A DNA stretch of 42,107 nt from Pseudomonas sp. GM74 (GCF_000282455.1 NZ_AKJG01000060.1:1-42107); one strand, 5' to 3'; counted from the first letter of the stretch, positions 27,288-36,761 are shown. Translations and numbers: made by a program. Notes: generated by a model from the sequence alone, not told the origin.

Positions 27288-28412
27288 TTGCGTATCGCTT
27301 TTCTCATCTCGATCTGGTTACTGAGCTTCGGCGCTATCGCGACACCGGGCGAGGTGGCGACGCTTGATCGCAGCACCTGGCCGGAAAAACTCGGCAACCC
27401 GACGCTGTTCGACGTGGCGTCCAGGGCCGAGATCCTCATGTTTTCCAGTGTCCTGTTGGCCAGCGAGACGCTGGATGAGCCCGCCCTGGCCCAGCGCCTG
27501 GGGCTGCGCACGATCAATCTGGAGTCGGTCAACCGGGTTCGCCAGCGCATGTGGCAACGGCTGCTGACCAACTACAACTTCGCCCAACAGAGCTGCGACC
27601 AGGATGCCTCCTTCTGTTTTCTGGTCGAAGACATGCCCACTTTGCGTGAGCAGGCCGCCAAGTTCCAGGTCGGCGCAGACAGCTACTACATCAAATGGGC
27701 CGAGCCGAGCCGTGTGTTCCACACCCGGTACCTGGACGAGCAGTTGCGCAAGGCCGCCTTGTTCCCGCAAACCAGCAGCGAAGTCGATCATTTTGGCGAC
27801 TATGAGCGCAGTGGCGACGGGATGCATGACCGGCTGTTTCTGCTGACCTTCGACAGCGCCGCCAACGCTGCGCCGGATAACACCGCCTGGGTCACCGAGT
27901 ACCTGCGCAAGTCGAACCTGAGCGGGACGTTCTTCGTTCTTGGCAAGGACATCCAGGCGCGCTTGGCCGAGCATTCGGTGAGTAGCCTGCAAGCGACCTA
28001 CTCGAGTCAGTGCATCGGCGTACAAGGCTGGGAGTTCCGTTCCCACAGCCACTGGCAGGACTGGCAGGACTCGGTGCGCCGCAGCGCCGAACTGGTCAAG
28101 AGCAAACTGCCGGAGAACTACGTGCCGCTGTTCCGTCCGCCCGATGGCCAGCGCCGCTCCGATGCCGAAGGTTTCTTCAGGACTCAGGGGTTGCAGGTAG
28201 CGTTGTGGGACATCGATGCCCAGGACGGTGCCGGCAAACTCAAAGGCAACCCGAGTGCGCAACGGGTGCTGACCCTGATGCTGCTGTGGCGGCACGGGGT
28301 GATCAATTTCAATGTGAAACAGGATGCAGTGAAAACGGCGTTGCCGTGGCTGGTCACGCAAACGGCGCCTGTCGGGATCGGCTGGGAGGATTGCCAGGAT
28401 GCATTTCGCTGA
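27288..28412 (+). CDS. Divergent polysaccharide deacetylase-like exported protein
   Basis: The 374-residue product probably starts at TTG 27288, which has GGAGA upstream and gives a clean signal peptide (RIAFLISIWLLSFGAIATPG); the open frame reaches up to 27183. An N-terminal region of about 170 residues of unknown fold precedes a NodB-like domain. Its motifs are degenerate: LTFDSA instead of TFDDG, SHSHWQDW with no second histidine at the usual position, FRPPDG intact, LWDIDAQD for the DxDW motif, and WRHGVINF for the last motif. The usual metal triad D-H-H is therefore altered, so activity may be lost or different. It is divergent from yaaA. No partner gene suggests a substrate. Confidence 0.82.
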   Translation: MRIAFLISIWLLSFGAIATPGEVATLDRSTWPEKLGNPTLFDVASRAEILMFSSVLLASETLDEPALAQRLGLRTINLESVNRVRQRMWQRLLTNYNFAQQSCDQDASFCFLVEDMPTLREQAAKFQVGADSYYIKWAEPSRVFHTRYLDEQLRKAALFPQTSSEVDHFGDYERSGDGMHDRLFLLTFDSAANAAPDNTAWVTEYLRKSNLSGTFFVLGKDIQARLAEHSVSSLQATYSSQCIGVQGWEFRSHSHWQDWQDSVRRSAELVKSKLPENYVPLFRPPDGQRRSDAEGFFRTQGLQVALWDIDAQDGAGKLKGNPSAQRVLTLMLLWRHGVINFNVKQDAVKTALPWLVTQTAPVGIGWEDCQDAFR

Positions 28413-28748
28413 AAATGACAAAACCCCGTAAACATTGGGTTTTTGGCAATTCTGGAAGGGGATTCGTTGCAGGTGGACTTCCGACTTTAAACGGGTGATG
28501 GCAGTCCGCCAAGTGCTATTGGTCAATCTGCAAAATAAACTTCAAAAAAGCGTCAAAGTACTTTTTTCTGTCACACGTTTTGGAGTATTACGAAGACAGA
28601 CCGCCGAAACCTGCAACACAGGTGGCGTCTTCCAAGACCCCGCATGTATGCAGAACACTTGAGTCCCCGCAGGTGTATTCGGCAGTCACTTCGAGGCGCA
28701 GCACCGTCAAGGTATTGCGTCGAATGGCTCCCACAAAGGTGACCGAGT
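28413..28748 (+). other. Intergenic region between deacetylase-like gene and phoH
   Basis: This 336-bp stretch contains a terminator-like hairpin at its start and only short, unconvincing open frames. A small REP fragment (GGCTCCCACAAAGG near 28725) lies just before phoH. Its right half must contain the phoH promoter, but no clear -35/-10 pair was seen. Confidence 0.5.
28418..28446 (+). terminator. Possible Rho-independent terminator of the deacetylase-like gene
   Basis: AAAACCC and GGGTTTT flank a loop of about 10 nt, followed by more T residues. It begins about 8 bp after the stop codon. The stem is short and mostly A/T, so this is a moderate call. Confidence 0.5.
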
Positions 28749-30143
28749 ATGGATGATCACGGACGTAGCTCTTCTTCCAACCAGCCAATCCTTTATGTAC
28801 TCGATACCAACGTATTGATTCACGATCCAAACGCGCTGCTTAACTTCGAAGAACACCACGTCGCGATCCCGATGACCGTGCTTGAAGAGCTCGACAAGCT
28901 CAAGAGCGGGCATCACAGCGTAGCCGCCGAATGCCGCCAGGCCATCCGCCTGATCGACAAGACTCTGGGCGATGCCTCACCCGAGGATGTCGAGCAGGGT
29001 GTGCCGATCCAGCGTGGCAAAAGCGGACCCAAGGGTTTGCTGTCAATTCTGATGAGCAAGCATGCCGAGCCGAACCTGATTCTGCCCGAGCACCTGAACG
29101 ACAACAAAATCATCAACCAACTGATCGACCTGCACGCGCGCGACCCGAAGAAGCCCGTGGTGCTGGTCACCAAAGACATCAACATGCGCCTCAAAGCGCG
29201 GGCCTGCGGGATCGCGGCCGAGGACTACAGCACCGACCAACTGGTCGATGACGTGTCCTTGCTGCCCAACGGCTACCACAACATGACCGGCTCTTTCTGG
29301 GACCGCGTGAGCAAGGTCGAAACCCGTCAGGACCACGGCCGCACCTGGCATCAGGTGCAATTGATCGACAACCTGCCGGCGGTGCACATCAACGAGTTCA
29401 TCATTGATGAACAGGGCTTTGTCGGCTGGATCAAGGAGATTGAAGAAGACCGCTTGCTGATTCTCGACCTGCACCAGGAACCGCTGCTGCACCAGGAAGC
29501 CTGGGGCCTCAAGCCGCGTGATATCTATCAGAGCCTGGCGCTGTACGCCTTGCTCGATCCGGACATCCACCTGGTCAACCTGTCGGGTGCCGCGGGTTCG
29601 GGTAAAACCATCCTGGCGCTGGCCGCTGCGATCGAGCAGACCATGGTCAGCAAACGTTATCGCCGCATCATCGCCACCCGCAGCGTGCAGGGCCTGGACC
29701 AGGAGATCGGCTTTCTGCCCGGCACCGAAGCGGAAAAAATGGAGCCGTGGCTGGGCGCCATCACCGACAACCTCGAAGCCTTGCACATGGATGACGAAAG
29801 CACCCATGGCAGCGTCGACTACATCCTCAGCAAAGTGCCGTTGCAGTTCAAATCCCTCAACTACATCCGGGGCCGCAGCTTCCAGCAGAGCCTGATTTTG
29901 ATCGACGAATGCCAGAACCTCACGCCGCACCAGATGAAAACCATCATCACCCGTGCCGGCGCCGGTTCCAAAGTGGTGTGCCTGGGCAACCTGGCACAGA
30001 TCGACACCCCTTACCTGTCCGCGACCAGCTCCGGGCTGACCTACCTCACTGAACGCTTCAAGGACTTCCCGAACGGGGTGCACATCACCCTGCAAGGAGT
30101 ACCACGCTCGATCCTGGCCGAATACGCCGAATCGCATTTGTAA
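28749..30143 (+). CDS. PIN domain-PhoH ATPase fusion protein (PhoH2/YlaK type)
   Basis: The 464-residue protein joins an N-terminal PIN RNase domain (LYVLDTNVLIHD with D19, and TVLEELDKLK) to a C-terminal PhoH ATPase. The ATPase carries Walker A GAAGSGKT (about residue 280), the Walker B LILIDECQNL, and a conserved GQTDTPYL-like AQIDTPYLSATSSGLTYL. PhoH2 proteins of this design have RNA-unwinding and cleaving activity. No antitoxin-like gene lies next to it here, so a free-standing role in RNA metabolism is more likely than a toxin pair. A strong terminator follows 15 bp after the stop. Confidence 0.94.
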   Translation: MDDHGRSSSSNQPILYVLDTNVLIHDPNALLNFEEHHVAIPMTVLEELDKLKSGHHSVAAECRQAIRLIDKTLGDASPEDVEQGVPIQRGKSGPKGLLSILMSKHAEPNLILPEHLNDNKIINQLIDLHARDPKKPVVLVTKDINMRLKARACGIAAEDYSTDQLVDDVSLLPNGYHNMTGSFWDRVSKVETRQDHGRTWHQVQLIDNLPAVHINEFIIDEQGFVGWIKEIEEDRLLILDLHQEPLLHQEAWGLKPRDIYQSLALYALLDPDIHLVNLSGAAGSGKTILALAAAIEQTMVSKRYRRIIATRSVQGLDQEIGFLPGTEAEKMEPWLGAITDNLEALHMDDESTHGSVDYILSKVPLQFKSLNYIRGRSFQQSLILIDECQNLTPHQMKTIITRAGAGSKVVCLGNLAQIDTPYLSATSSGLTYLTERFKDFPNGVHITLQGVPRSILAEYAESHL

Positions 30144-30158
30144 TTGCTTCATCGAAAC

Positions 30159-30189
30159 CGGGCGGCCTTCGCGGGCCGCCCGTTTTTTT
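30159..30189 (+). terminator. Rho-independent terminator of phoH
   Basis: A perfect CGGGCGGCC/GGCCGCCCG stem encloses a short TTCGCG loop and is followed by seven T residues. Confidence 0.93.
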
Positions 30190-30295
30190 GTACGTGACGT
30201 AAAGGCCGCGCCTCAGGGCAACAATCAGGCGTAATGATTCAGACCCAATACCAATTAATGTATTTCTGCACAGCATGGGGAAAACGCAGTCTTGT

Positions 30296-30739
30296 TTACA
30301 TAGGTTGCGAAAAATAGCTCTTGAGGGTTTCCGTAAGAATTGATTGAGCGTTCAATACCTCTTGGGTCGGCTCAGGCTGTGAGCTACTAAACTTTTTTCG
30401 CGTCCAGCTGAAAAAGAAGGGACCATCAATAATGTGTTCATTGTGTTCCGCCAAGTATAATTTGGTCACGGAGGCATACCTGGGGAAAACATGAAAATGC
30501 AGTTCATGATTTAGCTCGGAAATACGCATTATGTATATTTTTTCAGGAGAAAATAGAGTGTTTAAGGCTCGCTCCGTAAATGCTAAACTTTTTATCAGTT
30601 CAGCACTTTCCGCCGAACTTAGTTCTGCGAGTCTTGATATGTCCCGTTTAAGAGAAATAATCATGTAGCCAGGAATGTCACAGTCCCGGCAATGAGAGAT
30701 TACGATGTGTTTTCCTGAGTAAATTGTCCGTGATGACAT
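30296..30739 (-). CDS. HIT-family protein in an AT-rich segment
   Basis: The 147-residue protein shows the histidine-triad region NHELHFHVFPRY, with two histidines spaced as in HIT enzymes and glutamate at the first position, as in some family members. HIT proteins hydrolyse nucleoside phosphoramidates or dinucleoside polyphosphates through the central histidine. The N-terminal RDCDIPGYMIISLKRDISRL is family-like. GGGAGG lies six bases before ATG 30739, an excellent ribosome binding site. Base composition and codon choice are visibly more AT-rich than neighbours, suggesting later acquisition. No partner gene is adjacent. The family call is good; the substrate is unknown. Confidence 0.83.
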   Translation of the reverse strand: MSSRTIYSGKHIVISHCRDCDIPGYMIISLKRDISRLAELSSAESAELIKSLAFTERALNTLFSPEKIYIMRISELNHELHFHVFPRYASVTKLYLAEHNEHIIDGPFFFSWTRKKFSSSQPEPTQEVLNAQSILTETLKSYFSQPM

Positions 30740-31162
30740 GACTAGCCTCCCGTGTGTGACACATGGTTGATGTGTAGGACCTGCACCGTTGAGCTGCTGC
30801 CGGAGGTCAGTAGAAAAAGCTAATGCGGTACCTCAGTACTGAAATTTTTAGAATCGTTAGCTTTGTTGGTCAGTTTTTCTCGAATTAACAAATCGGTCTA
30901 ACATTCAGTTGTAGGAAATTTCATGGTGGGCCAGGAGTGCGTACTTACGGAAAATTCTCACGCCGAAATTTTTTATAAAATAATCACTTACTTATCTGCT
31001 GGTGCACTAATTAAAGCTGAACGGTGAAGGCAGAAAAAGCGAATGCTCAGTAGGTTTTTGTTACATTTCTTTCTGTTGTTTGGTATGACTTTAATTTGTG
31101 TTTTTAAAACTTAATAAGGAATCGCATCTAAAACTGTCCACCGAGTCCGGGCGTATGAGGAA

Positions 31163-31268
31163 CCTGTGGGAGCGAGCTTGCTCGCGATGACGGTGTGACA
31201 GTCGACATTTCGGGTTAATGACAGGCCGCTTTCGTCGGAACGCCGCCCGGAGCAAGCCCGCTCCCACA
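31163..31268. repeat. Mosaic, interrupted REPIN upstream of moaC
   Basis: The left arm is the GAGC subtype (GTGGGAGCGAGCTTGCTCGC). The right arm (GGAGCAAGCCCGCTCCCACA) is the GGGC subtype and is interrupted by about 15 extra bases after GCTTTCG. The arms therefore no longer match each other. Confidence 0.75.
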
Positions 31269-31331
31269 TCGGTTTGTGGTGGGCCGACAATCGTGCGTGC
31301 GAAAAATTGACCCACAGGTTTACAATCGATG

Positions 31332-31345
31332 CTCCTGATCAGGAG
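31332..31345 (+). promoter_or_regulatory. Palindrome pairing with the moaC ribosome binding site
   Basis: CTCCTGATCAGGAG is a perfect palindrome. As RNA, CTCCT (31332-31336) would pair with AGGAG (31341-31345), which is the Shine-Dalgarno sequence seven bases before the GTG start of moaC, leaving a GATC loop. Confidence 0.55.
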
Positions 31346-31352
31346 TAAATCC

Positions 31353-31826
31353 GTGCTGACTCATCTCGATTCCCAAGGCCGCGCCAACATGGTCGACGTC
31401 ACCGAAAAAGCCGTGACGTTCCGTGAGGCGACGGCCCAAGCGCTGGTGCGCATGCTGCCCGAAACCCTGCAGATGATCGTCAGCGGCGGTCACCCCAAGG
31501 GTGATGTGTTTGCCGTGGCGCGCATTGCCGGCATTCAGGCGGCGAAAAAAACCAGCGATCTGATTCCTCTGTGCCATCCGCTGATGCTGACCGGTGTCAA
31601 GGTCGAACTGAGTGCCGAAGGCGACGATTCGGTGCGCATCGTGGCGCGCTGCAAGCTGTCCGGGCAGACCGGCGTCGAGATGGAGGCCCTGACCGCCGCC
31701 AGCGTCGCCGCGCTGACGATCTACGACATGTGCAAGGCCGTGGACCGTGGCATGACCATCGAAAGCGTGCGTCTGCTGGAGAAGGTCGGCGGCAAGAGCG
31801 GACATTTCCAGGCGGAGCAGCCATGA
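31353..31826 (+). CDS. moaC: Cyclic pyranopterin monophosphate synthase MoaC
   Basis: The 157-residue protein completes the first step of molybdenum cofactor synthesis, turning the MoaA product into cyclic pyranopterin monophosphate. The N-terminus [20 protein letters not shown], the [17 protein letters not shown] motif and the catalytic [10 protein letters not shown] loop are intact. The start is GTG 31353, seven bases after AGGAG, which matches the family N-terminus; an open frame extends to 31329. Its stop overlaps the moaD start (ATGA). moaA is not in the window. Confidence 0.96.
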   Translation: MLTHLDSQGRANMVDVTEKAVTFREATAQALVRMLPETLQMIVSGGHPKGDVFAVARIAGIQAAKKTSDLIPLCHPLMLTGVKVELSAEGDDSVRIVARCKLSGQTGVEMEALTAASVAALTIYDMCKAVDRGMTIESVRLLEKVGGKSGHFQAEQP

Positions 31827-32065
31827 ACGTGACCGTGAAGTTTTTTGCCCGTTATCGTGAAGCGTTGGGGCTGGACTCGGTGAAAGTGGAGGGCAACTTC
31901 GCCACCGTCGACGACGTCCGCGCACTGTTGGCCCAACGTGACGGTGCCGAGGTGCTGACCGAGCAAAACCTGATGTGCGCCCGCAACGAAGACCTGTGCC
32001 AGCTCGACGAGCCAGTCAGCGAGGGCGATGAAGTGGCGTTCTTTCCGACTGTGACCGGAGGCTGA
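31823..32065 (+). CDS. moaD: Molybdopterin synthase sulfur carrier subunit MoaD
   Basis: The 80-residue ubiquitin-like protein begins [20 protein letters not shown] and ends in FFPTVTGG, the C-terminal Gly-Gly that is thiocarboxylated to carry sulfur. ATG 31823 overlaps the moaC stop by four bases, implying coupled translation, and moaE starts 3 bp after its stop. With MoaE it forms the molybdopterin synthase heterotetramer. Confidence 0.96.
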   Translation: MNVTVKFFARYREALGLDSVKVEGNFATVDDVRALLAQRDGAEVLTEQNLMCARNEDLCQLDEPVSEGDEVAFFPTVTGG

Positions 32066-32068
32066 ACC

Positions 32069-32521
32069 ATGGCGATTCGCGTGCAGTCCACGCCGTTCGA
32101 TCCGGGCGCCGAGGTCAACGCCATGCACGACGCCAATGTCGGCGTGGGAGCGGTGGTGAGTTTTGTCGGTTACGTACGCGACTTCAATGACGGCCTCGAT
32201 GTGGCCGGGATGTTCCTTGAACACTATCCCGGCATGACTGAAAAGGCCTTGGGCAAGATCGCCCTCGAGGCCGAGCAGCGCTGGCCGCTGCTCAAGCTGG
32301 AAGTGCTGCACCGAATCGGCGCCCTGGAGCCGGGCGAGCCGATTGTCTTCGTCGGCGCGGCCAGTGCCCATCGTCAGGCGGCCTTCGACGCCTGCGCCTT
32401 TGTCATGGATTACCTGAAAACCCGTGCGCCGTTCTGGAAGAAAGAAAACACCAGTGACGGGCCGCGTTGGGTGGAAGGGCGTGACAGTGACCATGCGGCG
32501 GCGGATCGCTGGAAGCAGTAA
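32069..32521 (+). CDS. moaE: Molybdopterin synthase catalytic subunit MoaE
   Basis: The 150-residue protein inserts two sulfurs into cyclic pyranopterin monophosphate using MoaD thiocarboxylate. The family segments VSFVGYVRDFNDGLDVAGMF, LEHYPGMTEKAL, RIGALEPGEPIVFVGAASAH and the catalytic-lysine region LKTRAPFWKKE are all present. It closes the moaC-moaD-moaE operon; a REPIN follows 25 bp downstream. Confidence 0.97.
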   Translation: MAIRVQSTPFDPGAEVNAMHDANVGVGAVVSFVGYVRDFNDGLDVAGMFLEHYPGMTEKALGKIALEAEQRWPLLKLEVLHRIGALEPGEPIVFVGAASAHRQAAFDACAFVMDYLKTRAPFWKKENTSDGPRWVEGRDSDHAAADRWKQ

Positions 32522-32545
32522 CTCCTGCGGCGTTCTCTAGTCAGT

Positions 32546-32640
32546 CATCGCGAGCAAGCTCGCTCCCACAGTGGATCTGGTCGAACATAAATTTTGTGTA
32601 CGACGCAGAACCTGTGGGAGCGAGCTTGCTCGCGATGAGG
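32546..32640. repeat. REPIN downstream of moaE, GAGC subtype
   Basis: CATCGCGAGCAAGCTCGCTC at 32546 is inverted against GAGCGAGCTTGCTCGCGATG ending near 32638. Confidence 0.88.
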
Positions 32641-32827
32641 CCTTTCGATTCAACCAATCACTCCCGGATTCACCACCCGACCATCGGCCGGCACGGTCTG
32701 CATTTGCCCGATTGACGACCAATACATAAAAGTCCAGTATGGAATTATAAGTACAAAAAAAGGTTTCCACCCGTTTCAGCTTTTTCTTCTGTCTTGCCAA
32801 ACCAACAACAACCGCGAGAAAACGAAC
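32641..32827 (+). promoter_or_regulatory. Promoter region of the basic amino-acid binding protein gene
   Basis: TTGACG at 32712-32717 and CAGTAT at 32735-32740, 17 bp apart, are a plausible sigma-70 promoter. The -10 box lies inside the dyad at 32727-32746 that is shared with the dauB promoter. The transcript would have a leader of about 80 nt. Confidence 0.5.
32727..32746 (+). promoter_or_regulatory. Predicted DauR operator, copy 1
   Basis: TAAAAGTCCAGTATGGAATT contains the half-sites GTCCA and TGGAA. It agrees with the dyad upstream of dauB over AAAAGTCCA--ATGGA. A regulator assignment is inferred from dauR being the only regulator gene in the cluster. Confidence 0.55.
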
Positions 32828-33604
32828 ATGAAGAAGTTCCCCCTCATCACCGGTCTGGCCCTGAGCCTGTTGGCGTGCAGCTCTGTGTTCGCCGCCGAGA
32901 AAACCCTGCGCATCGGTATCGAAGCGGCGTATCCACCGTTCGCCTCGAAAACCGACCAAGGCGAAATCGTCGGTTTCGACTATGACATCGGCAACGCCCT
33001 GTGCGCGCAGATGAAGGCCAAGTGTGTGTGGGTCGAAGGCGAGTTCGACGGTCTGATTCCTTCCCTGAAGGTGAAGAAAATCGACATGGCGCTGTCGTCC
33101 ATGACTATCAATGAAGACCGCAAGAAGTCGGTGGACTTTACTCACAAGTACTATTTCACTTCGTCGCGTCTGGTGATGAAGGATGGCGCGGTGGTGGATG
33201 ACCAGTACGCCAGCCTCAAGGGCAAGAACGTCGGGGTGCAGCGTGCCACCACCACGGACCGTTACGCCACCGAGGTGTTCGAACCCAAGGGCATCAACGT
33301 CAAGCGCTACAGCAACAACGAAGAAATCTACATGGACCTGGCAGCCGGCCGCCTTGACGCGATTTTTGCCGACACCATTCCACTCAATGACTTCCTGTCG
33401 ATGCCCCGTGGCAAGGGCTACGCCTTTGTCGGGCCGGAACTGAAAGATCCGAAATATGTGGGCGAGGGTGCCGGGATCGCAGTGCGCAAGGGCAATACCG
33501 AGTTGGTCAGCGAGCTGAACACGGCCATTGATGGCATTCGTGCCAGTGGTGAGTACCAGAAGATTTCGGACAAGTACTTCAAGTCCGACATTTACGGCGA
33601 CTGA
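32828..33604 (+). CDS. Basic amino-acid ABC transporter substrate-binding protein (ArgT/AotJ-like)
   Basis: The 258-residue periplasmic protein has a signal peptide ([20 protein letters not shown], cut after FA) and a cluster 3 solute-binding fold: [40 protein letters not shown] and [20 protein letters not shown]. The sequence is closest to lysine/arginine/ornithine-binding proteins. No permease or ATPase gene is adjacent, so it probably borrows another transporter. It is convergent with dauR and shares a promoter dyad with dauB, which points to arginine (perhaps D-arginine) as ligand. From memory, PA3865 holds the same place in P. aeruginosa. Confidence 0.93.
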   Translation: MKKFPLITGLALSLLACSSVFAAEKTLRIGIEAAYPPFASKTDQGEIVGFDYDIGNALCAQMKAKCVWVEGEFDGLIPSLKVKKIDMALSSMTINEDRKKSVDFTHKYYFTSSRLVMKDGAVVDDQYASLKGKNVGVQRATTTDRYATEVFEPKGINVKRYSNNEEIYMDLAAGRLDAIFADTIPLNDFLSMPRGKGYAFVGPELKDPKYVGEGAGIAVRKGNTELVSELNTAIDGIRASGEYQKISDKYFKSDIYGD

Positions 33605-33609
33605 TAGTC

Positions 33610-33708
33610 CGCTTTCGCGAGCAAGCTCGCTCCCACAGGTTCAGTGGTGTACATATCTCTTGCGCACGACTCGGACACTGTGGGAGCGAGCTTGCTCGCG
33701 ATGAGGCC
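33610..33708. repeat. REPIN between the binding-protein gene and dauR
   Basis: CTTTCGCGAGCAAGCTCGCT at 33612 is inverted against AGCGAGCTTGCTCGCGATGA ending near 33705. It lies between two convergent genes and starts 6 bp after the first stop codon. Confidence 0.9.
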
Positions 33709-33734
33709 CTGCCAGCCAATACATCTCTTGGGGC

Positions 33735-34376
33735 TCAGCCCTTCAATTCCTTCAAATGCTTGTACACCGTCGCCCGCCCCATGTTCAGCACATTCGCCAC
33801 ATAGTTCGACGCACTTTTGCCCTTGAACGCGCCTTCGGCGTGCAACGCCAGCACCAGTTCCCGCTTGTGGTCGCGAGTCAGCAGATTCAGGCTCAACTGA
33901 CGCTCGCGCAGCCAGGCGTGGAGGAAGGTGTTGATCCGCTCCTGCCAGTCATCGCGGAACAGTGCATCCGGTTGCGGGATCAGCTTGGTCGGCGACAGGA
34001 ACAGGTCCAGGGCGGCCTTGGCATTCTCGAACAGCGAAATATTCAGGTTGATGCACAGCACCGCTAGCGGACGACCTTCGCTGTCCCGTAGCACTGTGCT
34101 GAGGCTGCGAATCTTCTGACCATCCCAATTGAGCTTTTCGTACGGCCCGATGTTTCGTTCGCTGACATCGTCACTGAGCATGTCTTCCAGCGCCGAGTCG
34201 TCGCCGATTTCCCGCTTGGACAGGTTGTTGGCGATGTAGTCGACCTTTTGCGTGCGCAGGTCGTGCAGCACCACTTCGGCGTGGGGAAAGAACAGCGTGG
34301 CGATGGCATCGGCGATCGCCCGGTAGTTATCCAGCGACGCAGTGTTCGGGGCCGAGTCTTTTTCGGGGGCGTTCAT
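33735..34376 (-). CDS. dauR: Transcriptional regulator DauR (YheO-like PAS, HTH_22)
   Basis: The 213-residue protein has an N-terminal YheO-like PAS domain (about residues 18-130: ATLFFPHAEVVLHDLRTQKV, NWDGQKIRSLSTVLRDSEGR, LAVLCINLNISLFEN) and a C-terminal helix-turn-helix (GAFKGKSASNYVANVLNMGR then ATVYKHLKEL). P. aeruginosa DauR represses dauBAR and is released by D-arginine. Here it lies 90 bp after dauA on the same strand. The gap contains a hairpin CGCCCC-GTCAAA-GGGGCG at 34402-34419, which might lower regulator expression. The name rests on context and domain order. Confidence 0.88.
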   Translation of the reverse strand: MNAPEKDSAPNTASLDNYRAIADAIATLFFPHAEVVLHDLRTQKVDYIANNLSKREIGDDSALEDMLSDDVSERNIGPYEKLNWDGQKIRSLSTVLRDSEGRPLAVLCINLNISLFENAKAALDLFLSPTKLIPQPDALFRDDWQERINTFLHAWLRERQLSLNLLTRDHKRELVLALHAEGAFKGKSASNYVANVLNMGRATVYKHLKELKG

Positions 34377-34466
34377 ACAGTGGAACTCCAGGCAGCGTCA
34401 GCGCCCCGTCAAAGGGGCGTTGAAAGTGTGCCGTAATCGTGTGGGCACGTCACCTGAGGATCAGGA

Positions 34467-35731
<1,265 letters not shown>

Positions 35732-35742
35732 GACTGTTGGTG

Positions 35743-36687
35743 TTAGTGCGTGAGGCGATAGATCGCATTGGCCAGCGCAATGTCTTCCAGGCCCAGGCCG
35801 ATGGAGCGGAAAAACACATGGCGATCGTAATCGGGGCGCAGGACTTTTTCGCTGAGCAGGTCGGGCAGGTCGCCGACAATCGCGCCCTTGTCCCAGCCGT
35901 GCCGTTCGGCGGCGATCAGCATTTCACCGGCCGAGCCCGGGGTGGTCAGGCGATAGTCGCAGAACACCTGCATGTTGTTGAGGCTTTGCGGCGGCACTTC
36001 GTGGGCACGCGGCGCGTTGGTGCTGATGGAGGTGATCAGCGCCGGTTTGCGCAAGCTCGATGGATCGATCACCGGACCGGCGGACGAGGTGCAGAGCATG
36101 ATCACGTCGGCGTCCTGAACGGCAGCTTCGCGGTTGTCGACGATGTTCAGGCGTGGCTCGATGTTTTTCAGCAGGCTCACGGTTTCGGCGTCTTCGCTCA
36201 AGCTCGGCGAGTACAGGCTGATGCTCTGCCAGTCGCGCAGGCCTTTCACGTAGTGCAGGTGCGCCTGAGCCACTTTGCCGCTGCCGATGATGGCCAGGCG
36301 ATTGGCTGTGAGCGGCGCGAGGGCATCGACCGCTACGGCGGTGGTCGCAGCGGTGCGTGCCGTGGTCAGTTCGCCGGCATCGCACAGCAGCAGCGGTTGG
36401 CCGGTTTGCATCGACATCAACAGCGTCCACGCCGTCACCAATGGCCCCTGTTCGCGGACGATGTAGGGCGAAGTCTTGATCCCGTACACACCGTCTTCGG
36501 CCAGCACGCCCAGGTAGTTGATGAAATCGCCGGCGCCCTGTGGAAACTCCACCAATTGCTGTGCCGGTTGTACGGCCTGCCCGGCGGCCAGGTCGCGGAA
36601 CAGTTTGCGCAGGATCTGCGGCACATCGACCTGCGTCAGTAGCTCGCGAGCCTGGGCTTGGGGGATCACTTGGGGCGTGCTGGACAT
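35743..36687 (-). CDS. dauB: Ornithine cyclodeaminase/mu-crystallin family dehydrogenase DauB
   Basis: The 314-residue NAD(P)-dependent enzyme belongs to the ornithine cyclodeaminase/mu-crystallin family. Its Rossmann motif is LAIIGSGKVAQAHLHYVKGL, and the family segments GIKTSPYIVREQGPLVTAWT, GELTTARTAATTAVA and ADVIMLCTSSAGPVID are intact. In P. aeruginosa DauB reduces the imino acid made by DauA to L-arginine, so the pair racemises arginine. It is the first gene of the dauBAR group, with a predicted operator-promoter 30-70 bp upstream. Context makes DauB more likely than a true ornithine cyclodeaminase. Confidence 0.88.
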   Translation of the reverse strand: MSSTPQVIPQAQARELLTQVDVPQILRKLFRDLAAGQAVQPAQQLVEFPQGAGDFINYLGVLAEDGVYGIKTSPYIVREQGPLVTAWTLLMSMQTGQPLLLCDAGELTTARTAATTAVAVDALAPLTANRLAIIGSGKVAQAHLHYVKGLRDWQSISLYSPSLSEDAETVSLLKNIEPRLNIVDNREAAVQDADVIMLCTSSAGPVIDPSSLRKPALITSISTNAPRAHEVPPQSLNNMQVFCDYRLTTPGSAGEMLIAAERHGWDKGAIVGDLPDLLSEKVLRPDYDRHVFFRSIGLGLEDIALANAIYRLTH

Positions 36688-36713
36688 GGTCGGCTCCGGA
36701 GCTGGAAGTAAAC

Positions 36714-36737
36714 TAATTTGTCCATTATGGACTTTTA
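36714..36737 (-). promoter_or_regulatory. Predicted DauR operator and dauB promoter, copy 2
   Basis: GTCCATTATGGAC (36720-36732) is a perfect dyad with one central base. Read on the minus strand, the flanking sequence is AAAAGTCCATAATGGACAAA, sharing AAAAGTCCA--ATGGA with 32727-32746. CATAAT inside it, 16 bp after TTGCGA, is a plausible -10, so a bound protein would block RNA polymerase. Confidence 0.58.
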
Positions 36738-36761
36738 GATATCTGTCGCAATATCCAGGCG

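Larger units (their letters stand above)
30740..31352. other. AT-rich intergenic stretch with a mosaic REPIN before moaC
   Basis: No convincing gene is seen in 613 bp. The left 400 bp is low in GC and carries no recognisable motif; it must include the HIT gene promoter. A disrupted REPIN lies at 31163-31268. TACAAT at 31321 could be the -10 of a moaC promoter, without a clear -35. Confidence 0.5.

Noticed and set aside
28435..28662. 75-codon frame between the deacetylase-like gene and phoH
   Set aside because: It has no ribosome site of note and no recognisable sequence, and it begins inside a terminator-like hairpin.
28749..30143. PIN-PhoH protein as part of a toxin-antitoxin pair
   Set aside because: No small antitoxin-like gene precedes it; the 336-bp upstream gap holds only weak open frames.
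31353..32521. moaC-moaD-moaE without moaA or moaB as an incomplete pathway
   Set aside because: In pseudomonads moaA and moaB genes are usually elsewhere on the chromosome, so their absence here is ordinary.
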